From positions 1-32,407 of the forward strand of contig JABHUV010000318.1 in assembly GCA_018658605.1 (NCBI GenBank): 32,407 bases of DNA, given 5' to 3'. The position numbers and the translations under genes are program-made. The notes under the pieces were generated by a model. That model ran no database searches and was not told the DNA's origin. It saw only the letters and a list, made by a program, of their open reading frames with translations. Positions 18,582 through 27,975 of the stretch are shown in pieces (within the stretch, counting starts at the first letter, position 1; each line of letters starts with the position of its first letter). This DNA is from Planctomycetaceae bacterium. GTDB taxonomy: Bacteria; Planctomycetota; Planctomycetia; Pirellulales; Pirellulaceae.

Positions 18582-20741
18582 TCAATCTCGATCTATTGAG
18601 CCCAACAATCGCAGAGCATTCAACACCACCAACAACGTCGCCCCTGTATCGGCAATTACAGCCAGCCATAAATGAGCGTAACCAAACACCGCTAATCCTA
18701 ACACTACGATTTTCAACGCCAACGCAAATACTATATTGTTGCGTATAGTCCGTTTCATTCTCCTAGAGTAACGAACCAACCAAGGCACTTGTGTTATCTC
18801 ATTTCTCATCAACGTAATATCGGCAGATTCCAACACAGCATCCACTCCCAACGCCCCCATAGCGATCCCTACGTGTGCCCGAGCCAGCGCTGGGGCATCG
18901 TTGATTCCATCACCGACCACCGCCACATGGTGACTGTCGCACAACTCGCCAACCATCTTTAACTTTTGTGCCGGTACTAACGCGCCGTGGCGCTGGGTCA
19001 CTCCAATCTGATCAGCAATAAAATCCACCGCCGGTTGTTCGTCACCACTGAGAATGACGATCTGACGTACTCCCAGTGATTGTAAATCCTCTATCGCCCC
19101 GATCGCACCCGATTTCAGGGGATCCGTAATTGCGATCATTCCCAACAACGTCGTTCCCTGTCCTACCACGACCGTTGTCAAACCCGCCGTATCGGTTTCA
19201 TCCACCAACGGATTGACTAGATCGCTTTGACCCAACAGGTGTTGTGCCCACCGAAAACTTCCAATCCACGCCGCGGTGCCATTTACCGTGCCTTGGACAC
19301 CACACCCGATCATCGATTCAGAATGTTCTATCGACAGCGGCCTAATTCCCTGTCCTGAAGCATACGTAACAATTGCCTTACCTAATGGATGTAAACTCTG
19401 CGATTCAAGCGCCGCGGCGTATCCTAGCAATTCTTCTCGGCTAACACCAGGAGCAGTCCAAACCCCCTCACACACTGGCCTTCCTTCAGTCAACGTCCCT
19501 GTCTTGTCCAAGCAAACAGCGTTGATCGATGACATCGCTTCCAGAAACTGACCGCCACGGACAATAACGCCACGTCGCAAACACTCGGTCATTGCCACAA
19601 CCACTGCGACTGGCGTCGAAATCACCAGAGCACAAGGACACGCTACGACCAATACTACCAAAGAAACCTTAAACCACTCATCAAACGTCTCGCCCGGAAA
19701 AAAAGGAGGAATCACCATCAACATCAAGGCAATCAACATGACTACCGGCGTGTAATAGAATGAAAACCTATCAACCCAGCGTTGTATCGGTGCTTGCTTT
19801 GACCTCGCTTGACTCACTAAGCTCATCGTTCGCGCCAGAGTCGAGTCACTAATACGCCGCGTCGTGCGGATTTGAATAGTACTTTCAATATTTGTTGTGC
19901 CAGCAAAAACGCTGTCACACACTCGCCGCGTAACTGGCAACGACTCTCCGGTCAACGATGCTTCGTTGATATATGTTTCCCCACTGGTAACTTCTCCATC
20001 AAGCGGAATCATTTCACCAGCCCAGACTTCAACCAACGTTCCTATTTCAACTTGTTCGACTGCGACCTCAACCGCTTGGGCATGGCCCGACTCCAAACAT
20101 CTCGCCAGCAAAGGCGTTTGCAATACGTGTGCCCGCATCGCAACTAAAGCTCGATTCATACTCCATTGTTCGAGGCTAGTAGAAACAGTGAAAAGAAAAA
20201 CGACCATCGCGGCCTCGAACCACTCACCTAATACCAACGCACCAATTACCGCTACGAACATCAACAGGTTCATGTCGGGGCAACAACGTACAATCGCTCG
20301 CCACGATTTGGGCAGAATCCAAATCAATCCCAAGGCGATGCTCAGACCATAAACCACCTGCGTCAGGAGAGTAGCATCTGCGGTAATCCAGTCGATGTAT
20401 CCCTTATGAGGGATAAACGCCAAGGCGTGCAAGAAAATACCTGTTAGCAGTGCTAACCCAGATAACCACGCGGTGACGGTACGGATAATGTCTTTTCGAG
20501 TTTGGAAAGTATCGCCTTGTCGTACTTCACGCCAAAGACTGGCTGTCATTCCGATCGTAGCGAGTCGGCGAATCAACCCCTTGATCGACACAATCGTATC
20601 ATCATGTTGAACATTCAATCGGCGACTAAAAACATCAAATTCCAACTCACCTATACCTGCAGAACCCTCAAGTTCTCTGCGTATCAACAGCACTTCTTCA
20701 GGGCAACACAATTCGGTAATGTGCAAGCTGATCCACTTCAT
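18582..20741 (-). CDS. Heavy-metal translocating P-type ATPase (Zn/Cd/Pb type)
   Basis: 719 residues; P1B-type ATPase that expels soft metal ions across the inner membrane. An N-terminal HMA-like domain (1-70) has a Cys-Cys pair in LCCPEEV (residues 12-13) instead of CxxC. The core shows TGE (263-265 region, SLTGES), the transmembrane CPC at 368-370, the phosphorylated Asp412 in DKTGT, the HP motif at 451-452 and GDGIND at 610-615. In the last helices Lys677 and Asp698 (ADTGA) with NALRLL match P1B-2 Zn/Cd/Pb pumps. Eight membrane helices can be placed. The GGQ protein gene follows at 3 nt. AGGA lies about 12 nt before the ATG. Confidence 0.92.
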   Translation of the reverse strand: MKWISLHITELCCPEEVLLIRRELEGSAGIGELEFDVFSRRLNVQHDDTIVSIKGLIRRLATIGMTASLWREVRQGDTFQTRKDIIRTVTAWLSGLALLTGIFLHALAFIPHKGYIDWITADATLLTQVVYGLSIALGLIWILPKSWRAIVRCCPDMNLLMFVAVIGALVLGEWFEAAMVVFLFTVSTSLEQWSMNRALVAMRAHVLQTPLLARCLESGHAQAVEVAVEQVEIGTLVEVWAGEMIPLDGEVTSGETYINEASLTGESLPVTRRVCDSVFAGTTNIESTIQIRTTRRISDSTLARTMSLVSQARSKQAPIQRWVDRFSFYYTPVVMLIALMLMVIPPFFPGETFDEWFKVSLVVLVVACPCALVISTPVAVVVAMTECLRRGVIVRGGQFLEAMSSINAVCLDKTGTLTEGRPVCEGVWTAPGVSREELLGYAAALESQSLHPLGKAIVTYASGQGIRPLSIEHSESMIGCGVQGTVNGTAAWIGSFRWAQHLLGQSDLVNPLVDETDTAGLTTVVVGQGTTLLGMIAITDPLKSGAIGAIEDLQSLGVRQIVILSGDEQPAVDFIADQIGVTQRHGALVPAQKLKMVGELCDSHHVAVVGDGINDAPALARAHVGIAMGALGVDAVLESADITLMRNEITQVPWLVRYSRRMKRTIRNNIVFALALKIVVLGLAVFGYAHLWLAVIADTGATLLVVLNALRLLGSIDRD

Positions 20742-20906
20742 TTAACGACTATTCCTGCGAAAAACGATTCTTCAATTTTTCTTCAACGGTGCATTTGTGT
20801 TAGCAGTATGGTTATCGGCAGCGTCGAAAAAAACAAATACTACTTGCAAATTCATCGCGCTCTCCATCATACAAAACATGACCTGTACATGGTCGTTCGA
20901 AAACCA

Positions 20907-21968
20907 CTACTGCCAGACGGCGTTACCTTCACCCGCCTGAATCGAACCAATCACCCAACTCTTCAAATCATTGTCAGCAAGCATTTTTTGAATTTTGCTG
21001 GCGTAATAGGGACTCACCACCAACACCAAACCACAACCACGATTGAACACGCGATCCATCTCGTCTTCTTCGATCTCGCCTAAATCACGAATCCAATCGA
21101 ATACTGGTAAGACATCCCAACTGTCCCGCTTGATCGTCGCAGTAACATTGTCGGGTAATATCCGTTCAAGGTTCTCTAACAAACCGCCTCCAGTAATATG
21201 GGCAATGCCATGTACCACGTTCTTAACCTTATAGTGGGTCAGGATCTTCTGCAAAGCACGGGCGTAGATTTTTGTGGGACGCTGTAGAACTTCACCAACC
21301 GTCATTCCCAATGAATCCACGTGATCATCGATGCCAAGCCCAGCAATTTCAAATACAACTTTACGTACGAGGCTGAAGCCATTGGAATGCACCCCGTTGG
21401 ACTCCACGCCGATGACAACGTCATCCGCGGCGATTGTTTTACCGTCAATCAATTGGTCTTTTTCTACGATGCCGACACAAAAACCCGCCAAGTCATAATC
21501 GCCTGCTTGGTAGAGATCAGGCATAATCGCTGTTTCACCAGCGAGCAAAGCACAATCTGCATCAACACAACCGTCACTGATGCCCTGCACAATCTGCTCA
21601 AGCTGACCGGGATCGTCATGACTCATCGCCACGTAATCGAGAAAGAACAACGGTTCCGCACCACAACAAATAATGTCATTGACACACATTGCCACAAGAT
21701 CAATACCAACGGTGTCATGCTTGCCCGTCATTTGAGCTAATTTCAGCTTCGTACCCACACCGTCAGTGCCGGAAACGAGCACAGGGTTTTTGTAAGATCG
21801 AGCGAACAGGCCGTTATTAAAATCAACCTGAAACAACCCTGCAAAGCCGCCATCGAGCCGCATGACTCGAGGTGAGTAGGTACGCTGCATCAACTTCGGC
21901 AAACGAGCCATCGACTCGGCATAAACCTCGAGATCGACTCCCGCGTCCTTGTAGGTGGCTTTCGCCAT
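20907..21968 (-). CDS. purM: Phosphoribosylformylglycinamidine cyclo-ligase
   Basis: 353 residues; converts FGAM to AIR with ATP, step five of purine synthesis. The N-terminal YKDAGVDLE is a classic PurM start. The ATP/substrate region is [14 protein letters not shown] and the conserved [10 protein letters not shown] follows, then [20 protein letters not shown] residues (the ETAIMP element near 146), and [16 protein letters not shown] in the C-terminal domain. AAGGAA lies about 10 nt before the ATG. It is not adjacent to purL, which sits 18 kb away in this window. A gap of 165 nt separates it from the ATPase gene downstream. Length and motifs are typical. Confidence 0.96.
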   Translation of the reverse strand: MAKATYKDAGVDLEVYAESMARLPKLMQRTYSPRVMRLDGGFAGLFQVDFNNGLFARSYKNPVLVSGTDGVGTKLKLAQMTGKHDTVGIDLVAMCVNDIICCGAEPLFFLDYVAMSHDDPGQLEQIVQGISDGCVDADCALLAGETAIMPDLYQAGDYDLAGFCVGIVEKDQLIDGKTIAADDVVIGVESNGVHSNGFSLVRKVVFEIAGLGIDDHVDSLGMTVGEVLQRPTKIYARALQKILTHYKVKNVVHGIAHITGGGLLENLERILPDNVTATIKRDSWDVLPVFDWIRDLGEIEEDEMDRVFNRGCGLVLVVSPYYASKIQKMLADNDLKSWVIGSIQAGEGNAVWQ

Positions 21969-22131
21969 GTACTGAGTTCCTTGAATTGCTCGTTTCTTTT
22001 GGTGAATATAAGAGCCGTTATTCTAGCAACTCTTTGAATCTCGTGGGAGGAGACTAGAGCTAGGAGATAGTTATATTAACAATCGAATTCGTCCATTAGC
22101 ACAAATTCGCGGTAAAAACCTCAAGCGAATA

Positions 22132-24798
22132 TTACATTCCCGAATCTAAGCGGGCATTCAATCGCTGTGCCCAATACACTGAATCACCATTGTCATCGAC
22201 GACTTGATTACTACCGACATCTGTTGACGCGTTACTAACAGCAGGGCGCGTAACCGGAATATCCTTGAGAATCTCTAATACGCCTGCCGTCGTATAAGCC
22301 GCAACAAGTGTTCTCGGGTTATCGCGATCATTTGGAAAGTAGAATGCGATGATTGGCAATTGTTTGCCTGTCTTTAATTTCACAATCTCCGTTTCAATTT
22401 GTTTCCCAATAACCGTATCCAGCTTGGTCCAATCCGCAACCATTTGAACCACTCCGCGCTCATGTAGCGCAGTCTGCACCGTGTCAGTCTTAAGAACTGC
22501 TTTTTCAAGTGTCTTACAAGTAAGGCACCAGTCCGCGGTAAAGTCGACCATCACATATCGCCCTGAATCCAAGAGCGCTTCCAACCTCTGAGCTGTATAA
22601 ATATTGTCTCCCTCCTCATCGATCACCAATTTGCCATCACCCTCCGACGAAGCAATCTCTTGTGCGATACGGGACTGAAATTGATCTTCCATGTAATCGC
22701 CAAAAAGTGTGAAACAAAACCATCCGCCGACCGCAGCAAATGCTAATGCTGACGTACGACTCCGCAACTTCACAGCGGAGGTTGCTGTAAACGGTATGCG
22801 CCCTATCCACCAGCAAGCCGCCCACAAAGCAAACAGAAAAGCCACCGTTGGTACAACTAATCCGAAACTGATGTAAGTCATGATGAAAACAACAGTTCCC
22901 AATAATATGTATCCCATCAGTTCCTTGAACGTTTCCATCCAAGCACCGGGTTTCGGCAGGAAATTGACTAATGCGGGAAAGGCGCCAATTAAGATATAGG
23001 GAAATGCCATACCCAAACCCAGAGTAATAAATACAGCATATACGTTGATCATGCCGCTTGCACCTGGGTTTTCGGCCATTTGTTTCGCACAATAAGTAAG
23101 CGCTATGCCCAAACCAGGTCCACTACAAGGAATGGCTAAGAGTGTCGTAATGATTCCTTTGGTGTACGCTGCAAAGGGGCCTTCCTTTTCGGATTTTTCG
23201 GCCATCTTTCCGGATCCCACAAATCCAGGAATCGGGATTTCCCACACACCAATAAAACTCAATGCCATTACAAAAATGACCGCAACCATAACGATGTTGA
23301 AACTATCATTCTGATTTTGCTGACCCCACCCGAGCCCCAAGAATAAAGCTAAGGTCGCAAACACTAAGAAGACGCTCATTAGCCCCAGCGCGTACCACAG
23401 GTTCAGCGTAAAAACGCGTCGCCGTGATTCACCTGCTTGTTGCACAAATGACATCACCTTCAATCCGATCACGGGTAGCACACAAGGCATGAAGTTCAGA
23501 ATAAAACCACCGAGCAATGCAAACGCTAGGACTCCTGCTAATGACCGCTGTGTTGTCGGTGGTGGCGTCCCCGTAAACGCATCTGTAGGATCCGTCGACT
23601 CACCATTGATCTCGGGCACGTCGGGCATCTCGACCGTAGGGGTTTGTGACTGTGTGTTCATAAACGACTGAAAAACGTCGCCCAGTGAACTATCTAATTC
23701 GGCAACGATCCGCAGATTTTGTGGAGTACACGTGCCCAGGTCATCAGTACACGCTAGTCCATCAAGGACAACAACCACTTCTAGCTGTTCACCTGCCACT
23801 AGTGGCGACATGTCCACTTGAATTGGAATCCACCAATTCATCGTCCCCTTGATCTCCTCGACATCTAAATCTTCGTAAACCTCGTAATGATGTATTTCGG
23901 GCTTCTTGTCACCGCGAACTGCGCCAGCAACCTCAACTCCTTCACTGCCGCTCACAATCAGTCGCGTGGGTAACGGGCCGCCTGGCTTCTGCCCCAATGA
24001 ATAAATATGATACCCATCAACTACCGTGACAGTAAATCGAATTTGTCCTGCGCCAGATTTTGAATCAACGAAATAAGCCGCACTGCCGCTAACTAGAGGG
24101 CCGGCGGGAGCACCGAACCCATCGCCTAATCCACCAAACGCTCCTGCAGGCGGTGGATCGCCAAGTAATTCGCCAATTGATTTTATTTCTCCTGGATGAT
24201 CCTCAACATCATCTACTACAGGATCTGCGTCTGCAGTTTCAATCTCCCCCGCATACGCCGCTGTTAGACTGAGGTCAGCCGGCTGACAAATACCTAAGTC
24301 ATCAGTACAAGCTAATCCGCTGTAATTCACATTGAATTTCAATTCTGCAGGGTTTTCCACAGCAGCAGCAAACTGCAATGGAGCCTTCCACGTCACCGTT
24401 TCTTTATGCTCTTCGACGACTAAATCAGGAAACACATCATAGTCATGCAGTTCGGGAGGTTCGTTGGGGAGTGCTGCACCAAGTTGCGCATTGACACTTT
24501 TATTGCCGAGTTTAATTTTGCTGGGTATCGGACCTCCTGGCTTTTGCGTTACCGAATACACATGAAAACCGTCAGTGATCTTTAACTGCACTGTCAGTTG
24601 ACCTTCGGTTTTTGAACCCGCGAGCATTTTGAAACTCGCAGTACCCGTGACAATAGGTTTGTCAGCACCGGGAGTGCCAAACTGGGCCAGCGCAACATCA
24701 GTTACAGCAGATATTGCTACCAACGTTGCAATCAGTACCATTACAAATCGCTGCAACCTATTCCCTTTAATATTCAATCTTTTGCTCCTAGTTGTCAT
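22132..24798 (-). CDS. DsbD-like thiol:disulfide interchange protein
   Basis: 888 residues. DsbD moves electrons from cytoplasmic thioredoxin across the inner membrane to periplasmic disulfides. A signal or anchor (15-40) is followed by two tandem DsbD-alpha-like domains, about 50-185 and 235-368. Both contain VYS/IYS-x-x-QKPGGP and a CTDDLG-x-C pair (164-171 and 350-357). The membrane domain (about 417-705) has Cys439 in FMPCVLP and Cys558 in AIPCSGPGLG, the two redox Cys of this domain. A C-terminal thioredoxin-like domain (730-850) has Cys758-LT-Cys761. The final residues 871-887 repeat residues 730-746 in 12 of 17 positions, as if a second domain had begun. No Shine-Dalgarno is evident. 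Confidence 0.88.
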   Translation of the reverse strand: MTTRSKRLNIKGNRLQRFVMVLIATLVAISAVTDVALAQFGTPGADKPIVTGTASFKMLAGSKTEGQLTVQLKITDGFHVYSVTQKPGGPIPSKIKLGNKSVNAQLGAALPNEPPELHDYDVFPDLVVEEHKETVTWKAPLQFAAAVENPAELKFNVNYSGLACTDDLGICQPADLSLTAAYAGEIETADADPVVDDVEDHPGEIKSIGELLGDPPPAGAFGGLGDGFGAPAGPLVSGSAAYFVDSKSGAGQIRFTVTVVDGYHIYSLGQKPGGPLPTRLIVSGSEGVEVAGAVRGDKKPEIHHYEVYEDLDVEEIKGTMNWWIPIQVDMSPLVAGEQLEVVVVLDGLACTDDLGTCTPQNLRIVAELDSSLGDVFQSFMNTQSQTPTVEMPDVPEINGESTDPTDAFTGTPPPTTQRSLAGVLAFALLGGFILNFMPCVLPVIGLKVMSFVQQAGESRRRVFTLNLWYALGLMSVFLVFATLALFLGLGWGQQNQNDSFNIVMVAVIFVMALSFIGVWEIPIPGFVGSGKMAEKSEKEGPFAAYTKGIITTLLAIPCSGPGLGIALTYCAKQMAENPGASGMINVYAVFITLGLGMAFPYILIGAFPALVNFLPKPGAWMETFKELMGYILLGTVVFIMTYISFGLVVPTVAFLFALWAACWWIGRIPFTATSAVKLRSRTSALAFAAVGGWFCFTLFGDYMEDQFQSRIAQEIASSEGDGKLVIDEEGDNIYTAQRLEALLDSGRYVMVDFTADWCLTCKTLEKAVLKTDTVQTALHERGVVQMVADWTKLDTVIGKQIETEIVKLKTGKQLPIIAFYFPNDRDNPRTLVAAYTTAGVLEILKDIPVTRPAVSNASTDVGSNQVVDDNGDSVYWAQRLNARLDSGM

Positions 24799-24904
24799 TT
24801 GCTAACAAGCATTGCGAGTTTCACCATCGAATAGTGAAACATTCATTCTAATAGAACAATAATAAACCTTCTATAGCTAGAGGGAATTACCTATCATCGC
24901 CTTG

Positions 24905-25903
24905 TTAAATTGCAGTTTCGCACCGCTGCACAAGTCTGACCAATCGCTGCCGAACCGCCTGATTGTCCAAAAACACTTGTTGCTCTAACTCAATCCAGAT
25001 CAACCATTGTACGCCTGCCAATATTACGTACGCGCGATCATAAAGTTCGATTAGGCTATGATCCAGATCGTTTAGCCCTCTAAACTCTCCGTAATAGCTA
25101 ACACCACGTCGTAATGCCTCAGACGAAAAATCGGCGTAACTTCCAAACAGACGAGCGATATCTAGGCACGGACTCTCTATTTTCATCGCACCGAAATCGA
25201 CTATTCCACTTACTTCATCGTTATTGAACAAAACATGATCCGACCAAATATCGCCAAAAATTGGGATTTGCAAAACGGGTGTACTGCGCAACAATTCCAG
25301 TTGTTGCCGTAGTGCATGTGCTTGGTATTGAAATTGATCTAACAGCACCTTCTTGATACCGCTGTCGACAACGCCCGATACATCTCGAGTTGATTTCAGT
25401 TGCTTTAATTGCGTCGACCACAAACGGTCAATCATGTTACAGCGAAAATCGACTGCCGGTGACGCTCGCTGTTGCTGAGACAAAGAATTTGTCGTATTGT
25501 GAAATTCAGCAAGCGTTCTCGCAGCCGCTCGCAATTGCCCGTCATTGATTTCCGTTTCGGCGATTGGCGCGCCCGGCATCCAGAGCGACAACTCCCAGTG
25601 AGTATTGTCCACACGACACAACGGTTCACCATGAACGGTTTGAATCGGAAACGCTAACGGCAAATCCGAATGGCACCTGACATGTTCTAGCGTCGGGTAG
25701 ATCACATCAGCCTGAGCGCGAGTCGGTTTATTGTTTGGCCACCGTCGTAAGCAATACTCAGTTGTTCCAACGATGATTTTCCAAAACTTTGCACCACTAA
25801 AGCCTCCCGCTGAACCCAATGCTTTAATGGCTTGATTATTCGGGGCAGATGCTGCATACCCGATATCATAATTTTGAAGAACTCGTATAATTGAATCAGA
25901 CAT
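24905..25903 (-). CDS. APH-fold phosphotransferase, degenerate Brenner motif
   Basis: 332 residues with the aminoglycoside phosphotransferase/choline kinase fold. The N-lobe has GFSGAKFWKI (about 34-43) and an ATP-binding CLRRWP strand. The C-lobe has GDIWSDHVLF (217-226) followed by SGIVDFGAM (232-240), where Asp236 would be the DFG-type metal ligand. The usual HGD...N reads FGD...H: the His before Gly is Phe and the metal-binding Asn is His. The same DIW-x-DHVLF pattern is, as far as I recall, common in planctomycete members, so it may be a subfamily trait. The substrate is unknown, and the name does not imply antibiotic resistance. It is divergent from the P-II gene. Confidence 0.75.
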   Translation of the reverse strand: MSDSIIRVLQNYDIGYAASAPNNQAIKALGSAGGFSGAKFWKIIVGTTEYCLRRWPNNKPTRAQADVIYPTLEHVRCHSDLPLAFPIQTVHGEPLCRVDNTHWELSLWMPGAPIAETEINDGQLRAAARTLAEFHNTTNSLSQQQRASPAVDFRCNMIDRLWSTQLKQLKSTRDVSGVVDSGIKKVLLDQFQYQAHALRQQLELLRSTPVLQIPIFGDIWSDHVLFNNDEVSGIVDFGAMKIESPCLDIARLFGSYADFSSEALRRGVSYYGEFRGLNDLDHSLIELYDRAYVILAGVQWLIWIELEQQVFLDNQAVRQRLVRLVQRCETAI

Positions 25904-25936
25904 TAAATGGAACCAACCGGTAAAGCATCGAATCAG

Positions 25937-26284
25937 ATGAAATTAGTAGTTGCCATTATACAACCGACACGGCTAGCAGCAGTGCAAGCAGCGTTAGAAA
26001 AAGCAGGCATATCTCGGATGACTGTTTGTGATGCCCACGGGTTTGCTCGGCAAAGAGGGCAAACAGCGACGTTCCGCGGGATGGAGTACAAAACGCATCT
26101 GCTGCGCAAGATAACATTAGAGATTGCCGTCAACGACGATTTTGTTGAACGTACAATCGATACGCTTTGCAAGGCTGCCAAAACGGGGCAAGAAGGCAAT
26201 ATTGGCGACGGAAAAATATTCGTTCTACCGCTCGGTGAAGCTCATGATCTAGGCGCCACCGTTTCCGGTCCCGAAGCATTATAA
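25937..26284 (+). CDS. P-II family protein with non-canonical C-terminus
   Basis: 115 residues. P-II proteins are trimeric sensors that bind ATP/ADP and 2-oxoglutarate and control nitrogen metabolism. MKLVVAIIQPTRLAAVQAAL is the typical start, and the T-loop keeps Tyr51 (RGMEYKTH), the residue uridylylated in GlnB. GNIGDGKIFVLPL matches the conserved B-loop and strand. The canonical RIRTGE that contacts nucleotide phosphates is replaced by HDLGATVSG, while the flanking LPL and GPEAL align without gaps. No other frame restores RIRTGE. The start at 25937 is preferred to 25907 because it aligns with the family. Partner and ligand are unknown; no ammonium transporter or glutamine synthetase gene is next to it. 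Confidence 0.85.
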   Translation: MKLVVAIIQPTRLAAVQAALEKAGISRMTVCDAHGFARQRGQTATFRGMEYKTHLLRKITLEIAVNDDFVERTIDTLCKAAKTGQEGNIGDGKIFVLPLGEAHDLGATVSGPEAL

Positions 26285-26323
26285 GCCTCGCTAACGCTCA
26301 TATCCATTCACTACAAGGGGCGT

Positions 26324-26674
26324 TCAATCTTCGGAAAATAAACCCGACAGCATTTCATTAAATTGCCCATTACTGATAACCTGGTCAAATCCAGCTTCGC
26401 TCGCAGCGTCCAAATTTGCTTGATGAACATGCGGGCCAAATGCCATGGTATGCGGTTCTCGATCCGAAGATTCAACAACTTCCATTACATGCCCTGGAAT
26501 AAACGCCGCACAAGATAAATCAAGAATAACTCGTTCCACATCGATATATTGCAGCGCCTCGGGTAGTTGTTCCAAGTGTAACACTGTTTGTAGTGATACA
26601 CTTTGCATCAGAGCAGCATGAGCCACTCGCGAACCAAACATCAAATCATCCGACAGAAAAAGCACTTGCGCCAT
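26324..26674 (-). CDS. Receiver-like (degenerate response regulator) protein
   Basis: 116 residues with the size and beta-alpha pattern of a lone receiver domain. The first strand ends in an acidic pair (FLSDD, residues 9-10) and a central strand ends at VILDLS with Asp52 at the phospho-acceptor place. The fifth-strand Lys found in active receivers is missing (DQVISNGQF). No output domain is present. GGAG lies 6 nt before the ATG, and the gene starts 3 nt after the stop of the upstream membrane protein, so the two are coupled. It may be a protein-protein adaptor; phosphorylation is doubtful. It converges with the P-II gene. Confidence 0.55.
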   Translation of the reverse strand: MAQVLFLSDDLMFGSRVAHAALMQSVSLQTVLHLEQLPEALQYIDVERVILDLSCAAFIPGHVMEVVESSDREPHTMAFGPHVHQANLDAASEAGFDQVISNGQFNEMLSGLFSED

Positions 26675-26677
26675 CGA

Positions 26678-27901
26678 TTACTCCGCCCCTTCATCGTTTA
26701 CAGTCGCTGCCGCATTCTCAGTGCTCTGCTGCAATAAGTCTTCCAAACCATATTTGGTCTTTTCATCAACTACAAACACTTCATCAATTTCTGTTTGATC
26801 GACAAATCGTCGCAACAGCAAGTAAACTCCGGCGGACGAACAAAAGAAGAAACCAACACAAAATGCGTCAGCAATAATGTGCCCAATCCAGTGAATGCCG
26901 CCAATTACATTAACGCCCAACATATAAATGGCCGTGGGACTATCGGTATGTATCCCGCCCGTTTTGATAAATTGCTGCACATCGTCCATCGTATTACCAC
27001 CGGAAACACCGGCCACCGCAAACACAACTTGTTCGACCAAAACTGCGAAACTCTGAACAATCACAACTCCCGGAACCCAAATCGCACAAATGATTAACGC
27101 AAAGCCAAAGTATTGTAGTGGCGCTTGAAAAGTGTAAGCAAAACTACGACTTGTCGCTTCGTAGACATCGCCTGATTCTTCCGTACTGATCGTGGGCCAC
27201 ATCAACGGCCAGCCGAAAAACAGGCCGGTCAGTAACACAGCAATTGCAATACCCGCAATGACCACCAACACCCACAACACACTCGCAAGCACGACGCCGA
27301 TATCAAAATTCAACAAAGCGCTGATTCCCACGATTGGTAATGACAAGACGGCACAGGCGACCACAACAAACAAGGGGGACATTAAGTAGGAGACATATTT
27401 GCCACGCACGAAACAAAATGCTTCCTTCAATCCAATTCGTTCCTCGCGACCAATTTGCACTACAGCGATTCGAGTAATCGCCCCGCCGACAAATGACCAT
27501 ACCAAAAGCAGCCAAAACGCATCGACGATGCAAATGGCCCATGCGTTTTTGCCCTGAATCGAGCCATTAGCCAAATGCTCTTTGCGTACGTAATCGCAAA
27601 CCTGCGCACTCACCCACGCGGGTCCACCGCCGTTTTCTATTACACCCCAAAAACCTAGCGGTTCATCTCCCGAATTATCAGATTTTGTCAAATCAACTAG
27701 CGGAACTTCTGAGGGGACGCTTTCCGCAGGTGCAAACACAGATTGTGACACTTGCCAACCAGCTTGGGTCAAGCAAACACCCAGCGTTGCTAACAATAAA
27801 ACAGAGACGCTAATAGCGATACGAAAACAGCGAGTGAGTACGGAGGCGGGAAACACTTGCCGCCAGTCAATTCCTTTGACTACTTCATATTGCTGTGCCA
27901 T
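26678..27901 (-). CDS. Multi-pass membrane protein, unknown function
   Basis: 407 residues, not recognised. The N-terminus is amphipathic (MAQQYEVVKGIDWRQVFP), then about six to eight hydrophobic segments follow: near 25-48, 125-150, 175-205, 210-240, 265-295, and 340-375. The region 55-115 between the first two is periplasmic-looking and contains a low-complexity acidic patch. The C-terminus (about 375-407) is acidic and soluble. The start at 27901 is preferred to 27946 because AAGGAA lies 8 nt before it. It is coupled to the receiver-like gene downstream. No transport or enzyme motif is visible. Similar proteins occur in planctomycetes, to my recollection, without assigned function. Confidence 0.65.
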   Translation of the reverse strand: MAQQYEVVKGIDWRQVFPASVLTRCFRIAISVSVLLLATLGVCLTQAGWQVSQSVFAPAESVPSEVPLVDLTKSDNSGDEPLGFWGVIENGGGPAWVSAQVCDYVRKEHLANGSIQGKNAWAICIVDAFWLLLVWSFVGGAITRIAVVQIGREERIGLKEAFCFVRGKYVSYLMSPLFVVVACAVLSLPIVGISALLNFDIGVVLASVLWVLVVIAGIAIAVLLTGLFFGWPLMWPTISTEESGDVYEATSRSFAYTFQAPLQYFGFALIICAIWVPGVVIVQSFAVLVEQVVFAVAGVSGGNTMDDVQQFIKTGGIHTDSPTAIYMLGVNVIGGIHWIGHIIADAFCVGFFFCSSAGVYLLLRRFVDQTEIDEVFVVDEKTKYGLEDLLQQSTENAAATVNDEGAE

Positions 27902-27975
27902 TTTGCATTCCTTGCTACTGCTTGATCCAACCGGAAATGTTTTCAAGTAAGAACCTAACGCGAAAAACTCACACT

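Noticed and set aside
19897..20352. 151-residue plus-strand open frame
   Set aside because: Antisense to the P-type ATPase core; no signal, domain or ribosome site.
20502..21083. 193-residue plus-strand open frame spanning the gap between purM and the ATPase gene
   Set aside because: It overlaps both well-supported genes on the opposite strand and shows no family features; the 165-nt gap itself has no clear gene.
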